Shown: positions 24,262 through 32,702 of the stretch, piece after piece
Numbering within the stretch: position 1 is the stretch's first letter
Layout of the letters: each line of letters opens with the position of its first letter
Source: Rubrobacter_A sp965214435
GTDB lineage: Bacteria > Actinomycetota > Rubrobacteria > Rubrobacterales > Rubrobacteraceae
Assembly: GCA_965214435.1 (NCBI GenBank)
Contig: OZ243960.1
Span: forward strand, 2,170,001 to 2,234,000
Direction: 5' to 3'
DNA length: 64,000 bases
The notes under the pieces: model-generated
Seen by the model: only the letters and a program-made list of their open reading frames with translations
What the model was told of the DNA's origin: nothing
The model's database searches: none
Program-made: the position numbers and the translations under genes

Positions 24262-25821
24262 TTAGAGTCCCCGGGCGAGAGCGGCTATCTTTTCACCGAG
24301 CGTGTCCCAGGATAGATAATCGACGCTGTTGAACCGCACGGTCTCCCGGTACTTCCGGCGCTCTCTTTCTGGCCGCGCCAAGTAGCCGGAGATTGCTGCC
24401 GCCAGGTTCTCCTCGAAGTCTTCCATCCCGACCCGCACCTCGAACGGCAGGCCCCGCCCGACGATGCCGCCGGCCTCCCGCAGACCGGAGTGGTCCGCCA
24501 CGAATGGCGGGACCCCGGCGGCGGCGAACTCCGCCGCCACGAGCCCGAAAGTCTCCGGGAAGATCGACGGTACAACCGCCACGTCGGCCGCCGGCAGAAG
24601 CTTTGCCAGCTCACCGTGGTACAGAGGCCCGATAAACTCCACCGCCACCTCTGCGCCGCGGGCGTTTTTCAAAAGTTCATCCGTAGGCGTGAAGTGTTCC
24701 ATCGGCGACGGTATACCGCCTTCGTAGAGCCTGCCGGAGCCCGCGAGAAGCTCGACCGTCTCGGTGTCGCCCCGGTCGAGCGCCCGGACCAGGGCTTCGA
24801 GCGCCTCCCGGAAAGTACCGTAGCCGACCACGAGCAACCTCGCTCCGGTCCCCCGGTGAACGCGGGCGAAAGCCGCGAGGAGGCTGTGCACGCCTTTGGA
24901 GTGGATAAGCTTGCCGACGTAGATCACGAGCGGAGCGCCGGAACGCGCCTCCAGAAAAGTCCCGAGCCGCTCTCCGGCATCGGTGTCGTGGGTCCGGGCG
25001 TTGTAGGTTGCGGCTACCGTACCCAAGCCTCCGGCTAGCTCCTCAGCCGCCGTGGAGGTTTGGAGTACCTTTTCCAGAGCCTCGTCCTGCTCCGGTCCCC
25101 GCCCGCTACCACCGGTCAAACCTTCTAGGAAATCGAGGTCCAGAGCGTCCGGGCGGAAGAGGTTTGTATCGACGCCGCCGGGAACGGCCAGGGTCTTAGG
25201 CTCCATATCCGGGAAGTCTTCGGTGATGGTCCCGACGCTGTGCGACGAGAGCGCCACGATGCTTCTCGCACCGCCCAGGCCCTCGCGGGTGAGGTCCATA
25301 TACCGGTCGCTCTTGCGGGCGACGTACTGCAAACAACTGCCGTGTACGATGCTTACGTAAGGAATGCCGATGCCTTCCAAAGCCCGCCGCGCTATAAAAG
25401 GCCCCGGCACCGAGTGGTTTGTAACCACCGCCCCGGCTCCGGTCTCGAAGACTACCGCCCGGATAGCCGCCGCGTTCGAGGCCGCGTAGCGCTCGAACTC
25501 CTCCTCGTCCAGCGTCAGGAAGGTCTTGACCCGCCAGCCGGGGTAGTCGTCGTAGACGTAGACCGGCAAGAGGTCTCCGATCTCCGGCCGGTAAACCGCG
25601 CAGCGCCCGGTATACGGTGTTTCTTTCCCGCCCAACGGGCTTACGCCGTCTGGGCCGGCCGTAAAAGACTCGTTCACGAAGTCGTAGGCTAGCGGGTCCG
25701 GCTCCTGGCACAGGAGTTGTACGTCGTGGCCGCCGCGCACCAGCGCCCGGCACAAGTTCTGTACGTAGACGTTGCTCCCCGTCCCGGAGAGCATATACCC
25801 GTGGGTCATAAGCAAGTTCAT
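24262..25821 (-). CDS. GT4-family glycosyltransferase
   Basis: 519 residues, GT-B fold. N-terminal acceptor domain begins MNLLMTHGYMLSGTGSNVYVQNLCRALVRGGHDV; C-terminal donor domain has VIYVGKLIHSKGVHSLLAAFARVH, then EFIGPLYHGELAKLLPAADVAVVPSIFPETFGLVAAEFAAAGVP, the GPGTF motif with Glu pair positions for nucleotide-sugar binding, and DHSGLREAG. Such enzymes transfer sugars retaining configuration, using UDP-, GDP- or ADP-sugars. Insertions (about residues 230-265) make it longer than usual. Acceptor unknown; no polysaccharide cluster here, and it is a single gene convergent with mrpG. Confidence 0.87.
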   Translation of the reverse strand: MNLLMTHGYMLSGTGSNVYVQNLCRALVRGGHDVQLLCQEPDPLAYDFVNESFTAGPDGVSPLGGKETPYTGRCAVYRPEIGDLLPVYVYDDYPGWRVKTFLTLDEEEFERYAASNAAAIRAVVFETGAGAVVTNHSVPGPFIARRALEGIGIPYVSIVHGSCLQYVARKSDRYMDLTREGLGGARSIVALSSHSVGTITEDFPDMEPKTLAVPGGVDTNLFRPDALDLDFLEGLTGGSGRGPEQDEALEKVLQTSTAAEELAGGLGTVAATYNARTHDTDAGERLGTFLEARSGAPLVIYVGKLIHSKGVHSLLAAFARVHRGTGARLLVVGYGTFREALEALVRALDRGDTETVELLAGSGRLYEGGIPSPMEHFTPTDELLKNARGAEVAVEFIGPLYHGELAKLLPAADVAVVPSIFPETFGLVAAEFAAAGVPPFVADHSGLREAGGIVGRGLPFEVRVGMEDFEENLAAAISGYLARPERERRKYRETVRFNSVDYLSWDTLGEKIAALARGL

Positions 25822-25876
25822 GCCTGTAGCCTAGCAGAGCCCCGCCAGAGAATCCACGGATTATTTTATTCGTAGT

Positions 25877-27388
25877 TTAAACGTCGTAGGTGGGTAGCCG
25901 GGGCGTGCCGGCGTCCTGTAGTACGTACTCGTAGAGCCTGCGGGCTTCACGGCGCTCTTTGTCAAGGATGTTGTTGTTCTGAGCCGGGTCGGTCTGCAGG
26001 TCGTAGAGTTTCGCTTTTTTGCCGTCGTTGCGGCAGATAAGGGCGTAGCGGCCGTCGCTGGAGGCGACGTAATTGCTAAAGCCCATCGTAAAGTAAGGTC
26101 GGGGGTCGGGTTCGCGATCGGCGAGCGCGGGGGAGAGGTCGTTGCCTTCCATCTGGGGGTGTTTGTCCAGGCCGAGCAGGGATAGGACCGTCGGGGCGAC
26201 GTCGTGGGTCGATGCGTAGTAGTTGCTAGACTTTGCGGACCCGAGACCGCCGGGAGGCCGGATCATGAACGGTACGTCCAGCATCTCGGGCCACAGGGCG
26301 TACGGCGGCTTGCCGACGGCGCCGTGCTCGCCGAGGGCGTGCCCATGGTCGCTGAGGAGGAGGATGGCGGTATCGTCCAGGATGCCGGTTTTCTCAGCCT
26401 TTTCCAGAAAGTGGCCGAGCCAGCGGTCGGTCATCGTTACGCCCCCGGCATAGAGGGCCCGCATCCGGGTTAACTCCCGGTCGGAGAGATAGCCGCTGTC
26501 GCCGTAGGCTGGAGAAACGGGCTCCGGGCCGTTGTATCCCGAGTCGTAGAGATTGGCGTAGCCTTCGGGGAGAATCCAGGGTTCGTGCGGGTCAAAGCAG
26601 TCGACGACCATAAAGAACGGTCCCTGCTCGCGGACACCCTCCAGAAAGTTGCCGGCGGTGCGGAAGACGCGGGAGGCGAAGTAGTCTTCCTCGGAACGGT
26701 CCTGTCCCACGTTCGCCAGGTACTGGCGCAGTTCCCAGGAGAGGGTCCCGCTGCCGGGGCCTTTGGAGATGAGCGGTTCCCCGCCGGGGCCGCGCAGCAT
26801 GAACGTGCCAAGTTCCTCTTCGGAGGCAAACCAGGACGGCCGGTAAAAATCCCGCTCCTGACCCCGGATCCAGTCCGAAAATCCGAATCCCCGGGTGAAG
26901 TTCATCGACGGCCGGAACTCGTGGGGCACGTCCGTGACGAGCATCGTCGTGAAGTCGTTTCCCTGGAGGATCTCCGCGAGCGTGGTCTGGTCTTCCGGTA
27001 TGTGCTGCCAGCCGTAGACCGGGGAGCGGTTTCCTTTGCGCCGGTCCCAGTCGCCAAACGGAAAGGTGCGCGTGCCGGTGTGGATCGCCCGCCGGGCGAC
27101 GATGGTCGGGGTGGACTCCGGGTAGGCGCGCTCAAAGCGCAGGCTCTCGGCGGCCAGAGCGTCGAGGTTTGGGGTCTGGATCCAGCGGTTACCGTAGGCC
27201 CCGATGTGGTCGCGGCGTAAACTGTCGATTATTACCACGACGACGTTCTCCGCCTTAAAGCTGCCTGGACTTCCTTGCGTCGCGCCCTGCTCTGCAACTC
27301 CGCACCCGGCGGCCCCGAGCATCGCCGCGCCCGCGACGCTGGTTCCGGCGACTTTCAGAAAGTCCCGCCGCGTAAGCTCGCCCGCCAT
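25877..27388 (-). CDS. Tat-exported sulfatase-like (alkaline phosphatase superfamily) hydrolase
   Basis: 503 residues. N-terminal twin-arginine signal (LTRRDFLKVAG) with a possible lipobox (LGAAGC, Cys 29), so the product is exported folded and perhaps lipid-anchored. The catalytic domain begins VVVVIIDSLRRDHIGAYG (metal Asp) with a C-terminal LLSDHGHALGEHG. The usual sulfatase Cys/Ser-x-Pro-x-Arg site is replaced by ESTPTIVARR at residues 91-100, where Thr 95 is the likely nucleophile as in phospho-transferases of the superfamily, so a sulfate substrate is doubtful. Lone gene, close to a TatA-type gene at 29.2 kb. Confidence 0.85.
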   Translation of the reverse strand: MAGELTRRDFLKVAGTSVAGAAMLGAAGCGVAEQGATQGSPGSFKAENVVVVIIDSLRRDHIGAYGNRWIQTPNLDALAAESLRFERAYPESTPTIVARRAIHTGTRTFPFGDWDRRKGNRSPVYGWQHIPEDQTTLAEILQGNDFTTMLVTDVPHEFRPSMNFTRGFGFSDWIRGQERDFYRPSWFASEEELGTFMLRGPGGEPLISKGPGSGTLSWELRQYLANVGQDRSEEDYFASRVFRTAGNFLEGVREQGPFFMVVDCFDPHEPWILPEGYANLYDSGYNGPEPVSPAYGDSGYLSDRELTRMRALYAGGVTMTDRWLGHFLEKAEKTGILDDTAILLLSDHGHALGEHGAVGKPPYALWPEMLDVPFMIRPPGGLGSAKSSNYYASTHDVAPTVLSLLGLDKHPQMEGNDLSPALADREPDPRPYFTMGFSNYVASSDGRYALICRNDGKKAKLYDLQTDPAQNNNILDKERREARRLYEYVLQDAGTPRLPTYDV

Positions 27389-27530
27389 TATTATCCTCCC
27401 GGAAAGATCGCCCCTTCGCCCGTAGACCGCGTATTGTTACACATGCGGAGCAGACCGGTCGTCTAGTATCAAATGGAGTGCGGTGTGTAATATATGCAAT
27501 GTAAAGCCGACGTTTACGAGGAGGACTGCC

Positions 27531-28256
27531 ATGGCCCGTACGAAAAGCGTACCTGTACCGGAGGCCGGAGATAAAGCTCCGGAGTTTAGTCTGCCGAGCG
27601 CCCAGGGCGGGCAGCTCCGGTTAAGCATGAGGACCGCGCGCGGTCCGGTGGTGATCGTGTTTTACCGCAACTCGGGCTTTGAGGAGTGTGTCAAATATTT
27701 CAAGGCTCTGGCGGCCAAGGAGGGTGAGATCAACCACGCCGGGGCTTCCGTCGTCGGTATCGGGGTCGCCGAACCATCGGAATCCCGGGAGTTCGCCCGG
27801 CTTACGGGCCTCAAATCCTACCTGCTCTACGACTACGCCCGAGTTGCAGCCGAAGAGTACGGTCTGCTGGAAAAAGACAAAGAGCGCGGCGATTCCGCCC
27901 GTCCGGCGGCGTTTATCGTGGGGAACGAGAACGAGGTGGTCCACGCCTGGGTCGGCGACCGTCCGTCACCGGACGAAATCCTGGCGAAGATAACGGAGAT
28001 CACCGGTCTCCCGAAAGCCGAAGAAGACGAACCCGCGGAGAAGCCGAAAAAAGCTCCCGCTAAAGACGCAACCGGTGACGGTAAAGTCGAATCCGCCTCC
28101 GATGGACCCGGAGATGGACCCGAAGCCGCAGCGGGCGGGGCTGCAAAGCGCGAGAAACCTTCGCCGGAAGAGCGCGAGAAGCGCCGGGCCGAGCGCAAAG
28201 CCGCCCAGGAGAAAGAGGCCGGCGGTGCGGCCGGCGGCGGCTCCGAAGGAGAGTAA
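27531..28256 (+). CDS. Peroxiredoxin/AhpC-like thioredoxin-fold protein with low-complexity tail
   Basis: 241 residues; ATG at 27531 preceded by GAGGAGG at 7 bases (an upstream ATG adds an unrelated stretch). Residues ~10-160 have the redoxin fold: GDKAPEFSLPSAQGG, VVIVFYRNSGFEECVKYF, GIGVAEPSESREFARLTGLKSYLLYD. In the family the active site after FYR is usually xxWCPxC; here the first Cys is Phe and only the second Cys is kept, so peroxidase activity is uncertain. Residues ~165-241 are a Lys/Glu/Ala/Gly-rich disordered tail. Followed two bases later by a coiled-coil protein gene; the two form an operon. Confidence 0.78.
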   Translation: MARTKSVPVPEAGDKAPEFSLPSAQGGQLRLSMRTARGPVVIVFYRNSGFEECVKYFKALAAKEGEINHAGASVVGIGVAEPSESREFARLTGLKSYLLYDYARVAAEEYGLLEKDKERGDSARPAAFIVGNENEVVHAWVGDRPSPDEILAKITEITGLPKAEEDEPAEKPKKAPAKDATGDGKVESASDGPGDGPEAAAGGAAKREKPSPEEREKRRAERKAAQEKEAGGAAGGGSEGE

Positions 28257-28258
28257 CC

Positions 28259-29152
28259 GTGAGCGGGGAAGACCAGCCGGACGCCGGCGTCCAAGCAGGG
28301 GTGCATACGGAAGGTAGCGATGAAGACGAGTACCGGGGCGTAACCGACCCTGAAGACCTGCGAGCCCGGCTCGTGTCCCGGGACGGTTATCTGGAGGAGT
28401 TGTCCGCGGAGGCCGGCCGGCTGCGGCTGGCGGCCGACGAGGCCCGGGCTTCCCTGCAAGCGGGTGAGGAGCGGGTCCGGGCTCTGGAAGAGGAGCGTTC
28501 GGCGCTGCGGGAGAAAGTCCGGGCCTACGAGGAGGAAAAGCACGCCGGCCGGCGGCGGCGCGAAGGCCGGGACCAGGAAGTAGAGCGTCTGCGGCGCGCG
28601 TTGGAGCGCCGGGACGAGGAGAAGTCCCGGCTGAGAGACCTGCTCGAGGAGGCCGAGAAAGAGCTCCGCGACCGCGACCGGGAGTACCGCGAAGACCTCC
28701 GGCGGCGAGACGCGCTTCTGGAGGAGGCTCGCCGCGCTAGCGAGAAGCTGGAGCGCGAACTACAAGAGCGGGAGACGCGCGTGGCGGAGTTACAAGCCAG
28801 CCTTGAAGGAGAGCGGGAGGCTCACCGCCGGCTTGCCGAACCGGAGAACCGGCTGCGGGCCGGTGTCAAAGCGTTTAACGGCAGCCGGCACCGGAAGGCA
28901 GTGTCGAAGCTTACCGCTTTTTCTGGACAGCCGGTGGTGCGAGTGACGCTGGAGGACGGTGAAAAAGCGCCGGTGCTGCTGACCTTTGCCTGGCCGGGGG
29001 GAGACTGGCGCACGTACGCGGCGCGACCCGGTTCTCCGGTCGAGGAGCCCCGGGTTTATCTGCTGGAGTCCGGCGGCGGCGTAGAAAAGGTAGCGCCGGA
29101 AAACGCGAATGCCCGGCTCGGCGGGCGGGGGCGGGTTTCTCTCGGGGTGTAG
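28259..29152 (+). CDS. Long coiled-coil protein of unknown function
   Basis: 297 residues from GTG, two bases after the redoxin gene. Residues ~35-195 are an uninterrupted charged coiled coil (heptad-like Leu/Arg/Glu pattern such as VERLRRALERRDEEKSRLRDLLEEAEKEL). Residues ~205-297 form a small beta-rich domain (PVVRVTLEDGEKAPVLLTFAWPGGDWRTY). No signal peptide or membrane helix. I do not know the family; the layout suggests a scaffold or regulator working with the redoxin-like protein encoded just upstream. Confidence 0.65.
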   Translation: MSGEDQPDAGVQAGVHTEGSDEDEYRGVTDPEDLRARLVSRDGYLEELSAEAGRLRLAADEARASLQAGEERVRALEEERSALREKVRAYEEEKHAGRRRREGRDQEVERLRRALERRDEEKSRLRDLLEEAEKELRDRDREYREDLRRRDALLEEARRASEKLERELQERETRVAELQASLEGEREAHRRLAEPENRLRAGVKAFNGSRHRKAVSKLTAFSGQPVVRVTLEDGEKAPVLLTFAWPGGDWRTYAARPGSPVEEPRVYLLESGGGVEKVAPENANARLGGRGRVSLGV

Positions 29153-29170
29153 AGGCTTTCCCGGAGGTTA

Positions 29171-29392
29171 CTATTCCTCGCCGCTGTCCTTTTTATCTCT
29201 AGTAAGTTGCTTTTTATCGCCGGTGTCGTCGGGGATCTCCTTTTCGCTACCATCGCCGTCGATCTTTCCCATAAAATCCCGGGTGCCGCGGCCGAGGGCT
29301 TCCCCGATAGCCTGTCCGAGCCCGATCAGCCGCCGGGGACCGACGATCAGGGTGAGGATCACCACTACGATCAAGATCTCGAAAGCTCCCAC
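29171..29392 (-). CDS. tatA: TatA/TatE-family Tat translocase subunit
   Basis: 73 residues from GTG at 29392, chosen because GGAGGT lies 5 bases upstream and the frame gives a correct TatA start. A single hydrophobic helix FEILIVVVILTLIV is followed by the conserved GPRRLIGLGQAIGEALGRGTRDF amphipathic helix and a Lys/Asp/Glu-rich cytoplasmic tail. TatA forms the size-adaptable pore for folded twin-arginine proteins. Its GTG overlaps the preceding stop by one base (TAGTG). No tatB or tatC in the window. Confidence 0.88.
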   Translation of the reverse strand: MGAFEILIVVVILTLIVGPRRLIGLGQAIGEALGRGTRDFMGKIDGDGSEKEIPDDTGDKKQLTRDKKDSGEE

Positions 29393-29859
29393 TAGTACCT
29401 CCGGGCTTCCATGAGCGCCTTGAGGCGTGAGAGGGACCGCTCCCCGTTTTTGCGGGCAAAGCGCTGCATCCCGACGAGCCGGGACATCCTCCCCGCAAAG
29501 CGCCCCCGGAGCTGGAACTGGCCTTTGTAGGAAACGAGGCAACTGCTCCCGGAAGCTCCATCGGGCACGATAGACACCCGGCCGTCGCCCTCCATAGCCG
29601 AAGCGTAGGACCAATGAATTTCTTTTCCGTCCCGCCGGGTCACGTGGACCGTGGGCTCCAGCACCCCGACCGGGCTCTCCAGCCGGAGCTTGTAAGTCTC
29701 ATCCCGCAGGTGCTGGACCTCCTCGACGCCGACCATCCACTCTTTGGCGTTGCGGAAGTCCCCGATGTAGGCGGCCACGGTTCCGGCCGGGGCGTCTATG
29801 CGCTCTTCGATAACGGTAACGCCGGACGGCTCCGGCCTTCCGGCGGCTCCAGGTTTCAT
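29392..29859 (-). CDS. SRPBCC/polyketide-cyclase-like protein
   Basis: 155 residues from ATG at 29859, which overlaps the upstream stop as ATGA. VTVIEERIDAPAGTVAAYIGDFRNAKEWMVGVEEVQHLR is the opening of a SRPBCC (START-like helix-grip) domain; VHVTRRDGKEIHWSYASAMEGDGRVSIVPDG continues it, with a C-terminal long helix (SRLKALMEA). Such proteins bind hydrophobic ligands or act as lipid/coenzyme Q chaperones or cyclases. The gene sits between a zincin and tatA in one operon. Ligand unknown. Confidence 0.8.
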   Translation of the reverse strand: MKPGAAGRPEPSGVTVIEERIDAPAGTVAAYIGDFRNAKEWMVGVEEVQHLRDETYKLRLESPVGVLEPTVHVTRRDGKEIHWSYASAMEGDGRVSIVPDGASGSSCLVSYKGQFQLRGRFAGRMSRLVGMQRFARKNGERSLSRLKALMEARRY

Positions 29860-30197
29860 GCCCAACCAAGCTCCCGGAGCCGGTCTTCGTCAAAACCGAA
29901 GTGGTGGGCGATCTCGTGCACCACTGTCACCCGGACCTGCGCTTTAAGATTTTCCGGGTCCTTAAAGTCCTTTTCCAGAGGACCCTGGAAGATCGTGATC
30001 CGATCCGGCAGAGCCCCGTAGTAGCCGTTTCCCCGCTCGGTCAGCGGCACGCCCTCGTACAGACCGTAGAGATAGTCGTCTTCCGGCCAGTCTTCGACCA
30101 TTACCACCACGTTGTCCAGAAGCCCCGCAATCTCCGGCGGGAGACCGTCGAGCGCCGCTTCCACAAGCTCCGTAAAGTCTGATGACGCATATTTCAC
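29856..30197 (-). CDS. PF06262-type (DUF1025) zincin-like metallopeptidase
   Basis: 113 residues from GTG at 30197; TTG at 30215 is an alternative. The motif VHEIAHHFGFDEDRLRELG is the zincin HExxH site with a downstream Asp, and DNVVVMVEDWP, LYGLYEGVPLTERG, PDRITIFQGPLE match the minimal-gluzincin family with TTHA0227-type members. A -10-like TACAAT sits only 6 bases before the GTG, so the message may be leaderless. First gene of an operon with a SRPBCC protein and tatA. Protein substrates unknown. Confidence 0.82.
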   Translation of the reverse strand: MKYASSDFTELVEAALDGLPPEIAGLLDNVVVMVEDWPEDDYLYGLYEGVPLTERGNGYYGALPDRITIFQGPLEKDFKDPENLKAQVRVTVVHEIAHHFGFDEDRLRELGWA

Positions 30198-30224
30198 GGA
30201 ACCATTGTATCCCAAAGGCCGGTG

Positions 30225-30977
30225 CTACTTGAACTCGGCCCACCCGTCGTCGGCCATGACGACGCTGCCGTTTATCGCCCGGGCTTCGCCGGAAGCGAGA
30301 AGGGCGACGACGTCGGCGATCTCCTCCGGCTCCTGGAGCTTTTTGCGCATGTGCTGGTTTGCCATCCGCTCGGCGAGGCCCATGTCCTTGTAGCCCTGGA
30401 TGATCGGGGTGTTCACCCCGCCCGGAGCTACCGCCACGACTCGTATCCCGTACGGCGCTAACTCCAGCGCCGCAGCCTGAGTCATCATCTTTACCGCGCC
30501 CTTGGCCGCATGGTAGCCGATCACCCCCGGCGTTCCCATAAACGAAAATACCGAAGCCGTGTTGATGATAACGCCCGCCGTACCGAGCTCACTCATCTTG
30601 CGGGCGGCGGCGAGTATCCCGTAGTACACCCCGTACTGATTTACCCGGACGACCTTATCGAAGTCCTCCGGCTCGTGCTCCAAGAGCGGCTTAAAGACCC
30701 CGATGCCGGCGTTGTTAAACATCACGTCGAGCCCGCCGTACTCCTCGACCGCGGAATCTACTAAACTTTCTACTTCCGTAAACTCCGAGACGTCCGTCCT
30801 CCGGAATGTAGCATCGCCGCCGGCGGAGCGGACCACCTCGACTGTCTCCTCGCCACCCTCCTCGTTTACGTCCGCGACCACGACCTTCGCACCCTCGCGG
30901 GCAAGTTTTACAGCCGCCGCCCGACCGATACCGCTTCCTGCGCCCGTAACAATCGCTACTTTGTCCTCAAGTGTCAC
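30225..30977 (-). CDS. Short-chain dehydrogenase/reductase
   Basis: 250 residues from GTG at 30977, preceded by GAGGAGGACTAGG. Classical SDR: GAGSGIG cofactor motif, NNAG at ~88, catalytic Ser in NTASVF, Tyr-x-x-x-Lys in GYHAAKGAV. The Asp at VVADVNE after the first strands favours NAD(H). The end GVNTPII..GSVVMADDGWAEFK is typical. Substrate unknown; no pathway neighbours. A separate, less classical SDR is at 62167-62931. Confidence 0.88.
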   Translation of the reverse strand: MTLEDKVAIVTGAGSGIGRAAAVKLAREGAKVVVADVNEEGGEETVEVVRSAGGDATFRRTDVSEFTEVESLVDSAVEEYGGLDVMFNNAGIGVFKPLLEHEPEDFDKVVRVNQYGVYYGILAAARKMSELGTAGVIINTASVFSFMGTPGVIGYHAAKGAVKMMTQAAALELAPYGIRVVAVAPGGVNTPIIQGYKDMGLAERMANQHMRKKLQEPEEIADVVALLASGEARAINGSVVMADDGWAEFK

Positions 30978-31094
30978 CCTAGTCCTCCTCGTAGTCTTTT
31001 TCCACAAGGATAAGATACCGCTTCTGCTACCTCCGCTCTCGGACGGTACTATACGAGGTCCGGATACGCTCGGGTCCAGGATGGGTATCCTCTC

Positions 31095-31316
31095 CTAGTA
31101 GCGGTACGTGTCGCATAGTATCCGAAGTAGCTTGAGGTTGTAGGCGAGATCTGTAGCCCGGATGTCGTTTCCGAGCTGTCTGACCCTCGTTATCTACCTG
31201 CGGCTCTTCCGGGCGGCGCGGGCGTCGTAGTAACGGTAGTGTGGTTTGCCGATGGGTGGCCTGCCGGTGTAGGCGACCATGTGATTTACGTGCATCCTCA
31301 CCACCCAATAGGCGGT
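31095..31316 (-). pseudogene. Possible remnant of a small basic-protein gene, stop-interrupted
   Basis: In one minus-strand frame, AYWVVRMHVNHMVAYTG, then RPPIGKPHYRYYDARAARK runs into TAG at 31194-31196; the same frame continues ITRVRQLGNDIRATDLAYNLKLLRILCDTYRY before a second stop at 31095-31097. Both halves look protein-like. A one-base shift at ~31316 would join MGLREALD (start ATG 31338) in front. This reads as a broken gene next to an acquired island. I cannot name the family. Confidence 0.3.
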
Positions 31317-31508
31317 CTAGGGCCTCTCGAAGTCCCATGATTCGTCGCCCACGGGGCACCCTTTTTAATGCCGGCCATGTTCCAGGGCTTGGAATCGCCA
31401 CCGTAGCTGCTCTTTCCAGTTTCCGGCAAGGGCAAGATACTGCTTTTGAAATGAGGCTATCTTGTTTAGAATTGATTGTTATGCAGTGGAGCTTTACGAT
31501 ACGAACAA

Positions 31509-31514
31509 TATAAA
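31509..31514 (+). promoter_or_regulatory. TATAAA -10-like box ahead of the DUF3644 gene
   Basis: TATAAA lies 21 bases before the ATG at 31535 with AAGG between it and the start. No matching -35 hexamer 16-18 bases upstream, so this is a weak call. Confidence 0.3.
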
Positions 31515-31534
31515 CAAAAAGTCTGTAAGGTACC

Positions 31535-32632
31535 ATGAAGCTACGCAAAGGGAAAACAAAAAGCATATTAGAAGGTTCTATCGACTCAGCCTTACTTGCT
31601 GTTGAAGTCTACAATAAGCCTCGCACAACCTTCCGAACTGAAGCTTATATAACGTTAATGGTGATGGCGTGGACGAAGCTACTCCACGCGTACTTCAATC
31701 ACAAAATAGGAGATCGTTACTACTATCGGGAAGATAACGGTCGTTATAAAAAAGAGGACGGAGAGCGCAAAGCTTGGGAACTCGGGAAATGCATCAAAGA
31801 ATACAATAAACTCAATCCTTGCAATCTTCTTAGTGAGCCTGTAGTCGCAAATTTGCACTTTGCTATAGGACTCAGAAACAAAGTTGAGCATCGCCATGTC
31901 GCAAAAGGAGAAGTGGATGTGCTCGTATTTGGGGAGTGCCAGTCTTTACTTTATAATTATGAAAACGCACTGTATTGTATTTTCGGTAGCGAATATGGCG
32001 TAGCTGAAAATTTAGTATTCTCTCTGCAATTCTCCCATACGAGGAGTCAGGGGCAACAACAGTCGAGCAAAAAAATGCTCTCTAAAGAAGTGGAAGAGAT
32101 TAGGAATTATATAGAGACATATCGTTTGTCTTTGTCCGACGCGACATTCAACTCACAAGAGTACAGCGTCAAGCTTATTCAAATACCAAAAATTTCCAAC
32201 ACTAATAGAAGTGATCTCGCTATTGAGTTTGTTCTCTGGGATGAGCTTAACGAAAAAGAGAAGGAAAAATATGAAGAACTTGTAACATTGATTAAAGAGA
32301 AAAGAGTGAAGAAAGAAGTTGTCAACGCCGGCAAGCTTAAAACAGGAGAAATTGTAGATAGAGTAAAAGAACTATGGAGTGACGAGTTCAACCAGCACGA
32401 TCATAAGTGCTTTTACTTCGTCTTTTCAGTAAGACCTATAAAAGAAGAAAATCTTGACCCCTTCGAGACAAACACAAATTACTGCCATTACGATGAGCCT
32501 CACAACGATTATATTTACAAAGAATCGTGGATCGACTTTATAGTTGATACTTTAGCAACCGAGAAGATGACCCGAACTCAAATACGAGGGCTGTTTAAAG
32601 AACGTAAGAAGCTGTTGATTGAATCTTTATAA
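31535..32632 (+). CDS. DUF3644 family protein, HEPN-like, AT-rich
   Basis: 365 residues from ATG with AAGG upstream. The first ~190 residues match the DUF3644 family as I know it: SIDSALLAVEVYNKPRTTFRTEAYITLMVMAWTKLLHAYF, then FAIGLRNKVEHRHV, in which Arg 114 and His 119 form an R-x4-H motif, the catalytic signature of HEPN ribonucleases. The rest is charged and mixed alpha/beta. Base composition and codon use are far more AT-rich than all neighbours, showing recent transfer. DUF3644/HEPN proteins are suspected in toxin and anti-phage functions; no partner gene is beside it. RNase activity is inference. Confidence 0.75.
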   Translation: MKLRKGKTKSILEGSIDSALLAVEVYNKPRTTFRTEAYITLMVMAWTKLLHAYFNHKIGDRYYYREDNGRYKKEDGERKAWELGKCIKEYNKLNPCNLLSEPVVANLHFAIGLRNKVEHRHVAKGEVDVLVFGECQSLLYNYENALYCIFGSEYGVAENLVFSLQFSHTRSQGQQQSSKKMLSKEVEEIRNYIETYRLSLSDATFNSQEYSVKLIQIPKISNTNRSDLAIEFVLWDELNEKEKEKYEELVTLIKEKRVKKEVVNAGKLKTGEIVDRVKELWSDEFNQHDHKCFYFVFSVRPIKEENLDPFETNTNYCHYDEPHNDYIYKESWIDFIVDTLATEKMTRTQIRGLFKERKKLLIESL

Positions 32633-32702
32633 TAATAGCAAGTATGTATTGTCCAGAGGATCAGCGAGTAAGAGTAGTTTGTATTAGATTTACATAGGGA
32701 GT

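Larger units (their letters stand above)
31008..31534. other. Gene-poor segment with degraded coding remnant
   Basis: 527 bases between an SDR gene and the AT-rich DUF3644 gene. The 31095-31316 minus-strand remnant is listed separately. The last ~110 bases before 31535 become AT-rich and contain TATAAA (31509-31514), a likely -10 box for the DUF3644 gene, without an obvious -35. An open frame spanning 31027-31566 (minus) has no ribosome-binding site and unusual composition, and I do not count it as a gene. Confidence 0.45.

Noticed and set aside
31027..31566. 179-codon open frame on the minus strand
   Set aside because: No ribosome-binding site, composition shifts across its length, it overlaps the start of the DUF3644 gene, and better evidence for a broken gene lies in another frame of the same segment.
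32633..32702. Terminator or attachment site after the DUF3644 gene
   Set aside because: AT-rich but no stable stem with a T run, and no matching direct repeat was found at the other side of the island.
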